From: Blautia wexlerae DSM 19850
Lineage (GTDB): Bacteria > Bacillota > Clostridia > Lachnospirales > Lachnospiraceae
NCBI RefSeq assembly: GCF_025148125.1
Contig: NZ_CP102267.1
Span: 447,001 to 511,000, forward strand
Direction: 5' to 3'
Length of the DNA stretch: 64,000 nucleotides
Positions within the stretch are counted from its first letter, which is position 1; every line of letters starts with the position of its first letter. The position numbers and the translations under genes were made by a program. The notes beneath the pieces are model-generated. The model was given only the letters and a program-made list of their open reading frames with translations, was not told the origin of the DNA and searched no databases. Shown piece after piece: positions 56,809 to 64,000 of this stretch.

Positions 56809-56939
56809 ATTATTTATATCTCCCTCATTGTTTGGAATCTTTACTATATGTAGCATATTTTACAGCCTCCTGATATGTTCCGCCATGAGATCTAATGCCG
56901 TAAAGACCACCAGTGTGCCGACAAGTCTAACGCTATATC

Positions 56940-57431
56940 TTAATCCATATTCTTTAATGGCAATTTCGGCATAGATGTGATTTTTGTATAGAAATCACCA
57001 TTTTCTTCTACTTCTGTTACAGTTTCAATAGAAGAATCTGTATAACTGATAACATCTCCCTCGTACACCAACCTTTCAAAAGGAATATAAGCAGTGTCAT
57101 CTGTATCATAAAACTCATCCTTTTCCTCTTTTTCCGGATTTCGTTCATAATACATTTTTTTATAACCTTCACTCTCATTATCCTCAGTTACTGAAATATC
57201 ATAAATGTCCTGCTCCTTTAGCCAATCCCCCAGATTAACTGCAATATAGCAACCATCGTCTTTAATTTCACTTATTATCTTCTTGCAATTCAACTGATAC
57301 CAATCTATAAAAATATCATTTCGACATATTTGATAAGTATTATTTTCTACATTTTTTGCGGCAACCGGAGTTGCTGTAATACAACTTACCACAAGCACTA
57401 TAGTTATTACTATTTTTTCCTTTTTTATCAT
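56940..57431 (-). CDS. Secreted protein of unknown function, first gene of the peptide operon
   Basis: 163 residues. Signal peptide (MIKKEKIVITIVLVVSCITA, cleavage near VAA-KN), then an acidic mature part rich in Glu, Asp and Tyr with three Cys (ICRNDIF, LNCKK, DDGCYIAV). No catalytic motif recognised. GAGGGTAAGA precedes the ATG at 57431. It could be an extracellular accessory or signal-binding protein. Confidence 0.7.
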   Translation of the reverse strand: MIKKEKIVITIVLVVSCITATPVAAKNVENNTYQICRNDIFIDWYQLNCKKIISEIKDDGCYIAVNLGDWLKEQDIYDISVTEDNESEGYKKMYYERNPEKEEKDEFYDTDDTAYIPFERLVYEGDVISYTDSSIETVTEVEENGDFYTKITSMPKLPLKNMD

Positions 57432-57461
57432 GTTCTTACCCTCATTTCTTTTTTCTTCCAC

Positions 57462-57627
57462 ATTCAGTACATTTAGAATTCTTAAAATTATGCTTAACAG
57501 GTATATTCGTTTCTATTGTCCTTTTGGCTGAACAACGTTTATTTGCACATTTATACACGGCTGAATATACATTATAATAACATATTGTATTGCTGTCAGC
57601 CTTTCGTAGTTGCTTTGCTTGTGTAAA
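57462..57627 (-). pseudogene. 3' fragment of a cysteine-rich secreted protein
   Basis: Read on the minus strand, this frame gives about 54 residues containing CYYNVYSAVYKC, CSAKRT and a tail KHNFKNSKCTECGRKKK before TGA, preceded by stop codons and lacking a start. The cysteine pattern recalls the C-terminal tail of the BlaR-like protein at 58373-59728 (CKHSF...CTKCNY). It seems to be the end of a deleted gene, just inside the operon promoter. Confidence 0.5.
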
Positions 57628-57657
57628 TGTATATCACTACGTTTATGTCATGAATTT

Positions 57658-57686
57658 AGTGTACATTATCAAATAATATTTGTCAA
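57658..57686 (-). promoter_or_regulatory. Minus-strand promoter of the RiPP operon
   Basis: On the minus strand TTGACA (57681-57686) and TACACT (57658-57663) are separated by 17 bases, about 230 bases before the first gene start. Confidence 0.6.
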
Positions 57687-57693
57687 TAATATA

Positions 57694-57708
57694 TTTACAA
57701 TATTGTCG
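57694..57708. promoter_or_regulatory. BlaI-like operator 1
   Basis: TTTACAATATTGTCG, containing the perfect palindrome ACAATATTGT, lies just upstream of the minus-strand -35 box. The first ten bases recur at 59924. Confidence 0.55.
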
Positions 57709-57734
57709 AGATTTACAATAATTAATTCTTTGTA

Positions 57735-57765
57735 TTGACTGTGTCTTCCTGATATTGTACAATAT
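57735..57765 (+). promoter_or_regulatory. blaI promoter with overlapping operator 2
   Basis: TTGACT (57735-57740), a 17-base spacer and TACAAT (57758-57763) form a plus-strand promoter. The perfect palindrome ATATTGTACAATAT (57752-57765) covers the -10 box, as expected for an autorepressed regulator. Confidence 0.65.
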
Positions 57766-57767
57766 AC

Positions 57768-57928
57768 TATAGCAATCCTCTAAAATAATGCATCTTAATC
57801 CAGCCCATCAGAGTGTGAAATCCTGCGTCAGATATCTTTGCCGTGCGTCAGCACGCCTGCAGATATCTTCCTTGTCTTTCGCACTCTGCGGAACTGTCTT
57901 AAATGCATTATTTACGAGGATTGCTATA
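57768..57928. mobile_element. 161-bp MITE, copy B
   Basis: Terminal repeats TATAGCAATCCTC...GAGGATTGCTATA, extended by AAATAATGCAT in both arms. The inner sequence is the reverse complement of copy C. It lies in the blaI leader, between promoter and start codon. Confidence 0.9.
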
Positions 57929-57953
57929 AAACTAAGAGTTAGGAGATGTGATT

Positions 57954-58346
57954 ATGCAACAACATTATGAGCTTTCTGATACAGAATATAAGATCATGCA
58001 GCTTTTTTGGAAGAATTCAGATCCACTTCCTTTTAATGAAATCCTGAAATATTGTAACGATGAACTTCAGCTTAACTGGGCGGTAGGTACAGCTCAGACA
58101 TATCTTAACCGCCTTATTTTAAAGGGAGTGTTGAAAACAAATAATAAGCGGTATCGTAAACTATATTCAGCGCAGCTCAGTGAAGAGGAACTTGCACAAA
58201 AATATGCTCGACAGTTTGTAGATGAATCTTTTGGTGGATCTCTTAAGAATTTTATCGCTTCCTTTACTCAGGAGACAAAATTATCTGAGGCTGATGTAAA
58301 CGAACTTATAGATATCTTGCATTCCAATATGTCTGAGGAAAAATAA
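57954..58346 (+). CDS. blaI: BlaI/MecI/CopY-family repressor
   Basis: 130 residues. Winged helix (LSDTEYKIMQLFWKNSDPLPFNEILKYCND..., NWAVGTAQTYLNRLILKGVL) followed by the dimerisation helices (LSEEELAQKYARQFVDESFGGSLKNFIASF). Such repressors are cleaved when their BlaR-type membrane protease is activated. The ATG at 57954 lies seven bases after AGGAGA; a GTG at 57948 is too close to it. The partner protease gene follows 26 bases later. Confidence 0.93.
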   Translation: MQQHYELSDTEYKIMQLFWKNSDPLPFNEILKYCNDELQLNWAVGTAQTYLNRLILKGVLKTNNKRYRKLYSAQLSEEELAQKYARQFVDESFGGSLKNFIASFTQETKLSEADVNELIDILHSNMSEEK

Positions 58347-58372
58347 GGCGCGATTTCTTATGATGAGGAGGT

Positions 58373-59728
58373 ATGTATTTGAAAATATTGATCTGTCTGC
58401 TGATATATATGAGTGTTTCCGGCAGTGTTTTTTTTCTTGGATATTTATTACTTGATTTTCTTACCCATGAAATGCTTCCTGCTTCGTTCAGATATTTTCT
58501 GTTGAAACTGGGAGGTTTGTTTTTTCTGGTTCCATTTCCGTTAGTTAAATCTCTGGTACAGTCATGGCTGTTTCATTGTGAGAACGGAATTTTAAAAACC
58601 GATGAATACTATTTCTTTGATATTGATCATTCTATAAAACTGATTGATGAGGGTTTTATATTCCCGCAGCTGCCGGATAGTCAGAAAGTGCTGATTGGAT
58701 TATGGACTGGTATTATGTTATTAATTATACTTTCGCAGGCTTATCGTTTTTACCTTTTCAGACGTAATCTCCGAAAATATCTACTTCCTCTTGATAACTG
58801 TGAGGATTTATTGAATTCCATAAAGGCTGATATGAATATAACCAAAAAGGTATCTATGTATTATTGTGGTGCGGAGATTTCGCCATTTACCTGTGGCGTG
58901 AAATCACCCGTAATTATCCTCACATCACTTGTTGCGGATGATTCAAAAGAACTGATTCTACGGCATGAGCTACAGCACATAAAATCTCATGATTTAATTT
59001 ACCGGATGGCAGCTTTGTTTATTGTTCTGATACATTGTTTTAATCCGTTATCTTATTTATTTTTGAAAGAATTAAAGGAGGTTCAGGAAATGAATTGCGA
59101 TGAAAAACTGACAGTTACATTTTCAAATAATGAGCGCATGAAATATGGAAAGGCTATAATCGCTGTTTCTGCCAGAGCCAGGGCATTTTCTGCTCCTGCA
59201 CTTTATTTTTCCGGAAACAGTAAAAGCTTTCTGATAAAACGGATCAGAAAAATATCTGTACCTGGTCGGATCAGGAAGTTACAAATGGCTTTGGCTACGG
59301 TAGTTCTGTGCCTTTTTGCGACAGTTCCTGTATCTGCGTATTCTCCTGAGATTATTGATTTGAGAAATTTTTCTTCGGATATTCAGAATGGGATAGAAGA
59401 AGTGACATGGATGGAATTTGAATTTGATTCTTCATCGGATACAGGCTCTGCTATAACCATACCGGAGGATGAGAATTTCTTTTCTGACTGCAATCAGTAT
59501 TTTCTTTTGGAGGATGGAACGGTGATTTTGTTACCGGACAGAAATATTCAGCTTTTTTCCGGATGTAAACACTCATTTAAAACCGGTGTTTTAAAAAAAC
59601 ATATTTCCAGTGGAAAGAGTTGTACTGTGAACCAGTACAGAGGAGAAATCTGCACAAAATGTAACTATATCAAAAATAAAACATTGGTTAATTCAGTATA
59701 TTCACCGGTGTGTCCTCACAAAAAGTGA
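58373..59728 (+). CDS. BlaR1-like M56 membrane metalloprotease with Cys-rich C-terminal tail
   Basis: 451 residues. Membrane helices at about 3-27, 42-60 and 104-123, then a cytosolic M56 protease domain with zinc motif H198-E-L-Q-H202, further helices near 220-237 and 300-320, and an extracellular part of about 130 residues. That part lacks the penicillin-binding serine domain (no STYK-type motif) and ends in spaced cysteines (CKHSFKTG, SCTVNQY, ICTKCNY, VCPHKK). It should cleave the BlaI-like repressor in response to an unknown outside signal. GAGGAGG overlaps the region just before the ATG. Confidence 0.9.
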   Translation: MYLKILICLLIYMSVSGSVFFLGYLLLDFLTHEMLPASFRYFLLKLGGLFFLVPFPLVKSLVQSWLFHCENGILKTDEYYFFDIDHSIKLIDEGFIFPQLPDSQKVLIGLWTGIMLLIILSQAYRFYLFRRNLRKYLLPLDNCEDLLNSIKADMNITKKVSMYYCGAEISPFTCGVKSPVIILTSLVADDSKELILRHELQHIKSHDLIYRMAALFIVLIHCFNPLSYLFLKELKEVQEMNCDEKLTVTFSNNERMKYGKAIIAVSARARAFSAPALYFSGNSKSFLIKRIRKISVPGRIRKLQMALATVVLCLFATVPVSAYSPEIIDLRNFSSDIQNGIEEVTWMEFEFDSSSDTGSAITIPEDENFFSDCNQYFLLEDGTVILLPDRNIQLFSGCKHSFKTGVLKKHISSGKSCTVNQYRGEICTKCNYIKNKTLVNSVYSPVCPHKK

Positions 59729-59768
59729 GACTGTATTCAGAAATGTAATTTTACTTAAGTAGTAGAAC

Positions 59769-59804
59769 GGGGCTGTCGTAATTTTAGCGGCAGCTCCATT
59801 TTTG
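59769..59804 (+). terminator. Terminator of blaI-blaR
   Basis: GGGGCTGTCG pairs with CGGCAGCTCC with G-T pairs, followed by ATTTTTG. Confidence 0.7.
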
Positions 59805-59923
59805 TGTTAGAGTAAGATTTTGTTTACCATTGAGGAGTTTTTTTACTGATCTGAAAAAACGGAACGTTGGAAAATAATAAAGGGTATCTGTTTTCGACAG
59901 TTAACTAAATAAAAATGATAATA

Positions 59924-59983
59924 TTTACAATATCTACAAAATATAGATAAAATATTGACAGACAAATAAAAAAATGGTAATCT
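59924..59983 (+). promoter_or_regulatory. Promoter of the secreted-protein/ABC operon with BlaI-like half-site
   Basis: TTGACA (59955-59960), a 17-base spacer and TAATCT (59978-59983). Upstream at 59924-59938 TTTACAATATCTACA shares its first ten bases with operator 1 at 57694. Confidence 0.55.
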
Positions 59984-60056
59984 AAATGCATGACATATAT
60001 GTAGAATAAAAAGATAAAACAATTAAGATGTGTATATTGAAAATTTTATCAGAAAT

Positions 60057-60217
60057 TATAGCAATCCTCGTAAATAATGCGTTTAAGACAGTTCAGCAGA
60101 GTGCGAAAGACAAGGAAGATATCTGCAGGCGTGCTGACGCACGGCAAAGATATCTAACGCAGGATTTCACACTCTGATGGGCTGGATTAAGATGCATTAT
60201 TTTAGAGGATTGCTATA
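60057..60217. mobile_element. 161-bp MITE, copy C
   Basis: The same length and ends as copy B but inverted, so the two copies enclose blaI-blaR. Ends TATAGCAATCCTC / GAGGATTGCTATA. Confidence 0.9.
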
Positions 60218-60307
60218 ATTTGGGGATTGTAATGAAAGTATATTTTCCGGAAAATGGATGTGCGAATATGAAAAACAATAAAATATATTTTATGGAATAG
60301 TGGCTTA

Positions 60308-60467
60308 GAGCGTGTTTGAAAAATCATTCCCGCAATCTGCACGCCCCACTTTGCGGGATATTTCACCCGAATTCAGTTGCCGTAGCCCGCTACGGCGCCC
60401 TCATCCGGGCAAAATATACCACAAATTGTGACGCACATCTTGCAGAAAGCCTTTTTCAGACACGCTC
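60308..60467. mobile_element. 160-bp MITE with IS5-type ends
   Basis: Ends GAGCGTGTTTGAAAAA and TTTTTCAGACACGCTC match those of the IS5-family element at 26256-27135 (one base different), again flanked by TA. The inside is G/C-rich with CCGTAGCCCGCTACGG and has no ORF. It was probably moved by an IS5-type transposase. Confidence 0.88.
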
Positions 60468-60485
60468 TAGCAGAGGGAGAAATCT

Positions 60486-60910
60486 ATGAATAACACGAAA
60501 AAAATATATACATTGTCTTACTTATAATAAGTATAATTAGTAACATGATATTGTTATATAAAAAAATATCCATTAAAAATTATTACAAAGAATCATATTT
60601 AGTTTTGCAAGACGGAAAACAAATTAATATCTATTCTATTGATGATAGCAAAAAGCAGAGATTGAAAAAGATTGATAATATTCAAGCTATGGTCGGTATT
60701 GTAACTAAATTAGAAGGGAAGAACAATAATTTTGCTGTGATATTTAATGAGCAGAGAAAATGTGATTACTCTGTTAATTTAAATCAGAATAATAAAGTAA
60801 GTATAAATGATAAATTAATTGTTTTTTATTCTGAAGAAAGTTCCAAATTGATAAGTCCGAAATCATTTATTGTACAGTATGGATATGTAATATTAGCGAA
60901 AGGGGAATAA
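60486..60910 (+). pseudogene. Small membrane-anchored protein gene, probable frameshift near the start
   Basis: AGAGGGAGAAATCT and ATG (60486) begin MNNTKKIYT, which soon meets a stop. The other frame gives IVLLIISIISNMILLYKKIS and stays open to 60910. One lost or gained base near 60510 would join them into a protein of about 140 residues with an N-terminal membrane anchor. If intact, translation would start at the ATG at 60545 (121 residues), which has no good ribosome site. The rest is a Lys/Asn-rich soluble domain of unknown function. The MITE ends 18 bases before the first ATG. Confidence 0.6.
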
Positions 60911-60918
60911 TTGAAATT

Positions 60919-61095
60919 ATGACTAAAAAATGGTTTTTATTAAAAATATTATATATTTTTATAGTGTTTTGGGGAAGTGTTACATGCAATGAAAAAACAG
61001 TATTAGCCAATGAGTATACAATTGTAGATGAAAATGCAGGTTATAACTTTCTCGGATTTTGTTATACTGTATCTGGAGAGGAATTATTTGGATAA
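60919..61095 (+). CDS. Small secreted peptide, 58 residues
   Basis: MTKKWFLLKILYIFIVFWGS is a signal peptide; VTCNEKTVLANEYTIVDENA and GYNFLGFCYTVSGEELFG follow. It has two Cys in total, the first near a possible lipobox or cleavage site. It begins 8 bases after the preceding stop and has no strong ribosome site. Unknown family. It could be an exported signal, accessory subunit or remnant. Confidence 0.5.
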   Translation: MTKKWFLLKILYIFIVFWGSVTCNEKTVLANEYTIVDENAGYNFLGFCYTVSGEELFG

Positions 61096-61133
61096 GTTTT
61101 GTGATTGTGTGGTTGGTAAGATGAGAGGGACAT

Positions 61134-62210
61134 ATGAAAAATATTATAAGAATAATATCTCTGATATTTGTAGTTACAGCGATTGGTGGATGCGGTAAGT
61201 CTCAACAGCACCAGAAATCAACAGACTTTCCGAAAGGCATGAAAACGGAACTGACAGAACAGATAAAGGTAAATGCAGAGTTTCAATATCCTGAAAACTG
61301 TAAAAATGGAAAATGTGCGGAGACACAGATTAGTGGACAGACACTCTGGGATAAGCAGGAAGAAATTGCACAATTGTTGGTTCAGGATGGTAACATTACA
61401 AATGAATACATAGATGATTATGGGACAGTACAGTATAAAATTTATGAAATAGCTGAAAACAACGCAACTTTAGTGATTTCTGATGATAATTTGAATTATG
61501 CGACTGATCAGGCTTCTTATATAAATAATGTACTGTTTTCTGACAGTCGTTTTGATGATTATAATGGAAATAAATATCAGGATAAAACGGATCTTCCTTT
61601 TATGCCTCAAAAAGAAGCATGGAAGAATGTGAGTGAAGTGCTGGATAAACTGGGAGTTGATGTATCAGATGATGTTATATGCTATGTTATGGAACATAGT
61701 ATTATGAGCGAAGAAGAAAAAAAAGCGATTGCCAGAGCTGAGGAGGAAGACACAAAAATTCCGACTGCAAAAACACAGTGGACAGAAGATGATGACTGTT
61801 ATTATTTTATGACTTATACTACATGGCAGGACTATCCGGTATTACCACCTGTAATGGGAGAGGGGTTTGATGAGAACAACGTATCTGTTATATACGATAA
61901 GAACGGTATTCAGTCTTTAAGTATAAATGGTTACTATCCTCTTGAATTAAAAAATGAAGTTGAGGTGGTAAGTCCGGAGATGGTATTGAAAGCATTGGAA
62001 AAATATTTTGGCAATATTATTTCCGATGATATTTATGAAGTACAGAGGATATCTCTTTGTCAGAAAGTTGTGCAGGTAAATCCAGATAAACATTCAGCAG
62101 AAATTGAACCTGTATGGGAATGTAGAGTATTGGTGAAAAACAGTGATTCACCGGATAGCAGTTATTTACAAAAGATTTATTTTCATGCGGAAACATTGAA
62201 AGTAATGTGA
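61134..62210 (+). CDS. Lipoprotein of unknown function
   Basis: 358 residues. Lipoprotein signal peptide MKNIIRIISLIFVVTAIGGC with the cysteine at 20. The mature part is acidic, with two similar-looking alpha/beta halves and no catalytic motif that I recognise. GATGAGAGGGAC lies before the ATG. Encoded with ABC permeases, it is probably an outer-face partner of the transporter, as in bacteriocin-immunity or signal-export operons. The next gene follows after 17 bases. Confidence 0.8.
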   Translation: MKNIIRIISLIFVVTAIGGCGKSQQHQKSTDFPKGMKTELTEQIKVNAEFQYPENCKNGKCAETQISGQTLWDKQEEIAQLLVQDGNITNEYIDDYGTVQYKIYEIAENNATLVISDDNLNYATDQASYINNVLFSDSRFDDYNGNKYQDKTDLPFMPQKEAWKNVSEVLDKLGVDVSDDVICYVMEHSIMSEEEKKAIARAEEEDTKIPTAKTQWTEDDDCYYFMTYTTWQDYPVLPPVMGEGFDENNVSVIYDKNGIQSLSINGYYPLELKNEVEVVSPEMVLKALEKYFGNIISDDIYEVQRISLCQKVVQVNPDKHSAEIEPVWECRVLVKNSDSPDSSYLQKIYFHAETLKVM

Positions 62211-62227
62211 TAAATTTGAGACGAGAT

Positions 62228-63004
62228 ATGAAGAATATAATAAAAACAGATTTCAAAAGAGCATTAAAGGGAGCTAAATTTCCTTTGGCAATTATCCTGA
62301 TGTTTTTTGTATGGGAATTCAATAGCAAAAGATTTGCTGACAGTCAGGATGTTTTGTACCTTTTTGTGCATGTATGGGGACGTTCAATAACTCCGCTTCT
62401 GGCAATGATTGTTACATCAACAGTTTATGTAACTTCTTATTGTGAAGATACGGAAAATCATTTTTTGAGATGCAGTATTCAGAGAGTAGGAATCAGAAAG
62501 TATGTTATATCTAAAATTATTGTTGTATTCTGTACATCTTTTCTGGTGGTGATTCTGGGAAGTATTATTTTTGTTATATGGCAGTGTCATGAATTGCCAT
62601 TGGTTTCTTCTGACAGTATTACAGTAGAAAACTTTAAATCAGAGAGTTGCTTTGGATGGCTTTTACCTGAAAATACAGAATTATATATGGGGGTGCAGAT
62701 ATTTTTAGATGGATTATATTGCGCATCTATGAGTGTGCTTAGTCTTGCGCTGTCAACATTTGTAAGAGATTCTTATGCAGTGTATGCGTTTCCATTTCTG
62801 TTAAATTATTTCTTTATTTTTTTATTCTCAAGGATAGCAGTCAAATATCCCATGTTGTATATGGAGGAAATATATAATTCTGCAACAAAAACATACACGG
62901 ATGATCCTGTTCTGCTCATAGCATATGCGCTTTTTGTGACAGTGGTATTTTGTGGGATAAGCGGAATGATTATGTTAAAAAAGATAGAGGGTGAATATCG
63001 ATGA
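62228..63004 (+). CDS. ABC transporter permease-like membrane protein 1
   Basis: 258 residues, about six hydrophobic helices beginning at residue 20 (FPLAIILMFFVWEF). It resembles ABC-2-type permeases of peptide or immunity exporters, by topology only. The start at ATG 62228 is uncertain; a GTG at 62207 overlapping the lipoprotein stop is an alternative. Its stop overlaps the next start by 4 bases. Confidence 0.75.
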   Translation: MKNIIKTDFKRALKGAKFPLAIILMFFVWEFNSKRFADSQDVLYLFVHVWGRSITPLLAMIVTSTVYVTSYCEDTENHFLRCSIQRVGIRKYVISKIIVVFCTSFLVVILGSIIFVIWQCHELPLVSSDSITVENFKSESCFGWLLPENTELYMGVQIFLDGLYCASMSVLSLALSTFVRDSYAVYAFPFLLNYFFIFLFSRIAVKYPMLYMEEIYNSATKTYTDDPVLLIAYALFVTVVFCGISGMIMLKKIEGEYR

Positions 63005-63837
63005 AAGTCTTGAGTCAGGCCAGGCGGATTTGCGGTTATCAATTGAGAATTCTGCGGGGAAATTATAAGCTTTATCTGATTCCGGTCTGCCTTTTTGTTT
63101 ATATGTTAAATGAATTGATTCCAATAAGAGATTTTTTGTTTTCTGTAAATGAAAAAGCTTCACCATTTTTGCTTCCATTTATATTCAATGATGTTATGCT
63201 GACTGCATCTATATTTGTAGCTGCTATGCTGTTTTTTATAGATGCACCATTTTATGATAAATATCAGCTCTTTGTGATTATGAGAGGTGGAACCTCCGAA
63301 TGGGTGCTTGGACATATTATGTATATTTTTTCAGTCAGTATACTGTATATGTTGTGTCTGACAGGAATAAGTATTTTGATTATTTTTCCCAACGTTTGTC
63401 TGAGCGGGGAATGGGGGCGGATTTGGACAACACTTGCTCTTACTGATGCAGGAGAGCAATTTGGTCTTAGTTTTGGAGTGTCCGGATATCTTATCTTTGA
63501 ATACGGACCTTTAGAAGCTATGTTCCTTGTAGGCGGGTTGGGATTTTTCATCTGTTCTTTTTATGGATTATGTTTGTGGTGTCTGAATCTGTGCGTTGGT
63601 AAGATTATCAGTTTTGTAACAGTGTCTGCATCAATTATTCTTGTAACAAGAATAAAATATCTTCCTGAATGGATAATGTACTTAACGCCAAGTGCATGGA
63701 TGGATTTAAATAACCTATCGAAATATGCAAGGTATGAAATAGACGTGGTCAGAGCATTTATAATTCTGGTTCTTGGTTGCCTCTGCCTGTCAGGAATTGC
63801 GTATTATGTGACAGTGCATTCAGATATTTCAGGATGA
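63001..63837 (+). CDS. ABC transporter permease-like membrane protein 2
   Basis: 278 residues, six hydrophobic helices. Translationally coupled to the first permease gene (ATGA overlap). The two permeases plus the ATPase that follows match the arrangement of LanFEG-type immunity or other ABC-2 exporters. Substrate unknown. Confidence 0.75.
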   Translation: MKVLSQARRICGYQLRILRGNYKLYLIPVCLFVYMLNELIPIRDFLFSVNEKASPFLLPFIFNDVMLTASIFVAAMLFFIDAPFYDKYQLFVIMRGGTSEWVLGHIMYIFSVSILYMLCLTGISILIIFPNVCLSGEWGRIWTTLALTDAGEQFGLSFGVSGYLIFEYGPLEAMFLVGGLGFFICSFYGLCLWCLNLCVGKIISFVTVSASIILVTRIKYLPEWIMYLTPSAWMDLNNLSKYARYEIDVVRAFIILVLGCLCLSGIAYYVTVHSDISG

Positions 63838-63849
63838 AAGGATATAGTT

Positions 63850-64000
63850 GTGGATAATATGGCAATAATCGTACGAAATGTAACAAAAAAATTTGGAAAT
63901 GTAACTGTGTTAGATAATGTATCTTTACAGGTAAAAAAGGGAACGATATGTGGAATTGTTGGAAGAAATGGATCAGGCAAAACCGTTTTATTCAAATGTA
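63850..64000 (+). CDS. ABC transporter ATP-binding protein (partial, cut by window end)
   Basis: GTG start seven bases after AAAGGA. The first 50 residues include the A-loop region IIVRNVTKKFGNVTVLDNVSL and Walker A GRNGSGKT. It completes the transporter with the two permeases. The rest lies outside the window. Confidence 0.85.
   Translation, partial: MDNMAIIVRNVTKKFGNVTVLDNVSLQVKKGTICGIVGRNGSGKTVLFKC

Noticed and set aside
56068..56974. Two plus-strand frames opposite the SdpI-like and small membrane genes
   Set aside because: Shadows of A/T-rich genes on the other strand.

Overview
The window looks like a chromosomal segment of a gut Firmicute of the Lachnospiraceae (Blautia or a close relative is my best guess). 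This is inferred from the type of polyamine operon, the KTGD-type sortase signal paired with a class B sortase, the AGGAGG ribosome binding sites and the kinds of insertion sequence present. There is no rRNA or other direct taxonomic marker.

Layout. (1) 0.2-7.1 kb: a compact operon turning arginine into putrescine and spermidine (arginine decarboxylase, SpeE, carboxyspermidine dehydrogenase, carboxyspermidine decarboxylase, agmatine deiminase, N-carbamoylputrescine amidase). (2) 7.4-13.6 kb: a small membrane protein, then a 1569-residue surface protein with DUF11-like repeats and its own class B sortase. (3) 13.8-18.3 kb: arabinose genes araR-araA-araB with a clear AraR-type operator; araD is absent and insertion sequences follow. 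(4) 18.4-36.1 kb: three IS30-family elements. Two nearly identical direct copies bracket about 12.4 kb of visibly A/T-richer DNA. That DNA carries a lone nucleotidyltransferase, a YesMN-like two-component system, a broken IS5-family element, a sugar ABC transporter, a six-hairpin glycosidase-like protein, an ADP-ribosylglycohydrolase-family enzyme and a D-allulose 3-epimerase homologue. (5) 36.1-40.3 kb: a TnpB gene cut in two by an IS21-family element with an 8-bp target duplication; a structured guide-RNA-like right end follows the second part. (6) 40.7-50.2 kb: housekeeping genes (rhodanese, two phosphoesterases, rRNA methyltransferase, XTP pyrophosphatase, seven tRNAs, a degenerate sigma-like protein, DeoD, a DtxR-family regulator), interrupted by an IS607-family element. 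(7) 50.2-51.8 kb: an IS256-family element. (8) 51.9-64 kb: very A/T-rich accessory DNA holding a radical-SAM RiPP gene cluster on the minus strand, a divergent BlaI/BlaR-like regulator pair, and a plus-strand operon of small secreted proteins, a lipoprotein and an ABC transporter running off the window.

The most interesting part is region 8. A 63-residue cysteine-free precursor-like peptide follows a radical SAM enzyme that keeps the CxxxCxxC motif but has no cysteines in its SPASM-like C-terminal part. With them lie a fusion of a PqqD-like recognition domain to a GNAT-like domain, an exporter, an SdpI-family immunity-like protein and two small membrane or secreted proteins. The promoter of this operon, the divergent blaI promoter and the promoter of the downstream ABC operon carry related TTTACAATAT or ACAATATTGT-type sites. 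This suggests one regulated peptide-production, sensing and immunity locus. I do not recognise it as a described system, but novelty cannot be shown without searches.

Small non-autonomous elements are frequent. Three copies of a 160-161 bp element occur (two inverted around blaI-blaR), a 160-bp element shares its ends with the IS5-family copy, and there are several long palindromes.
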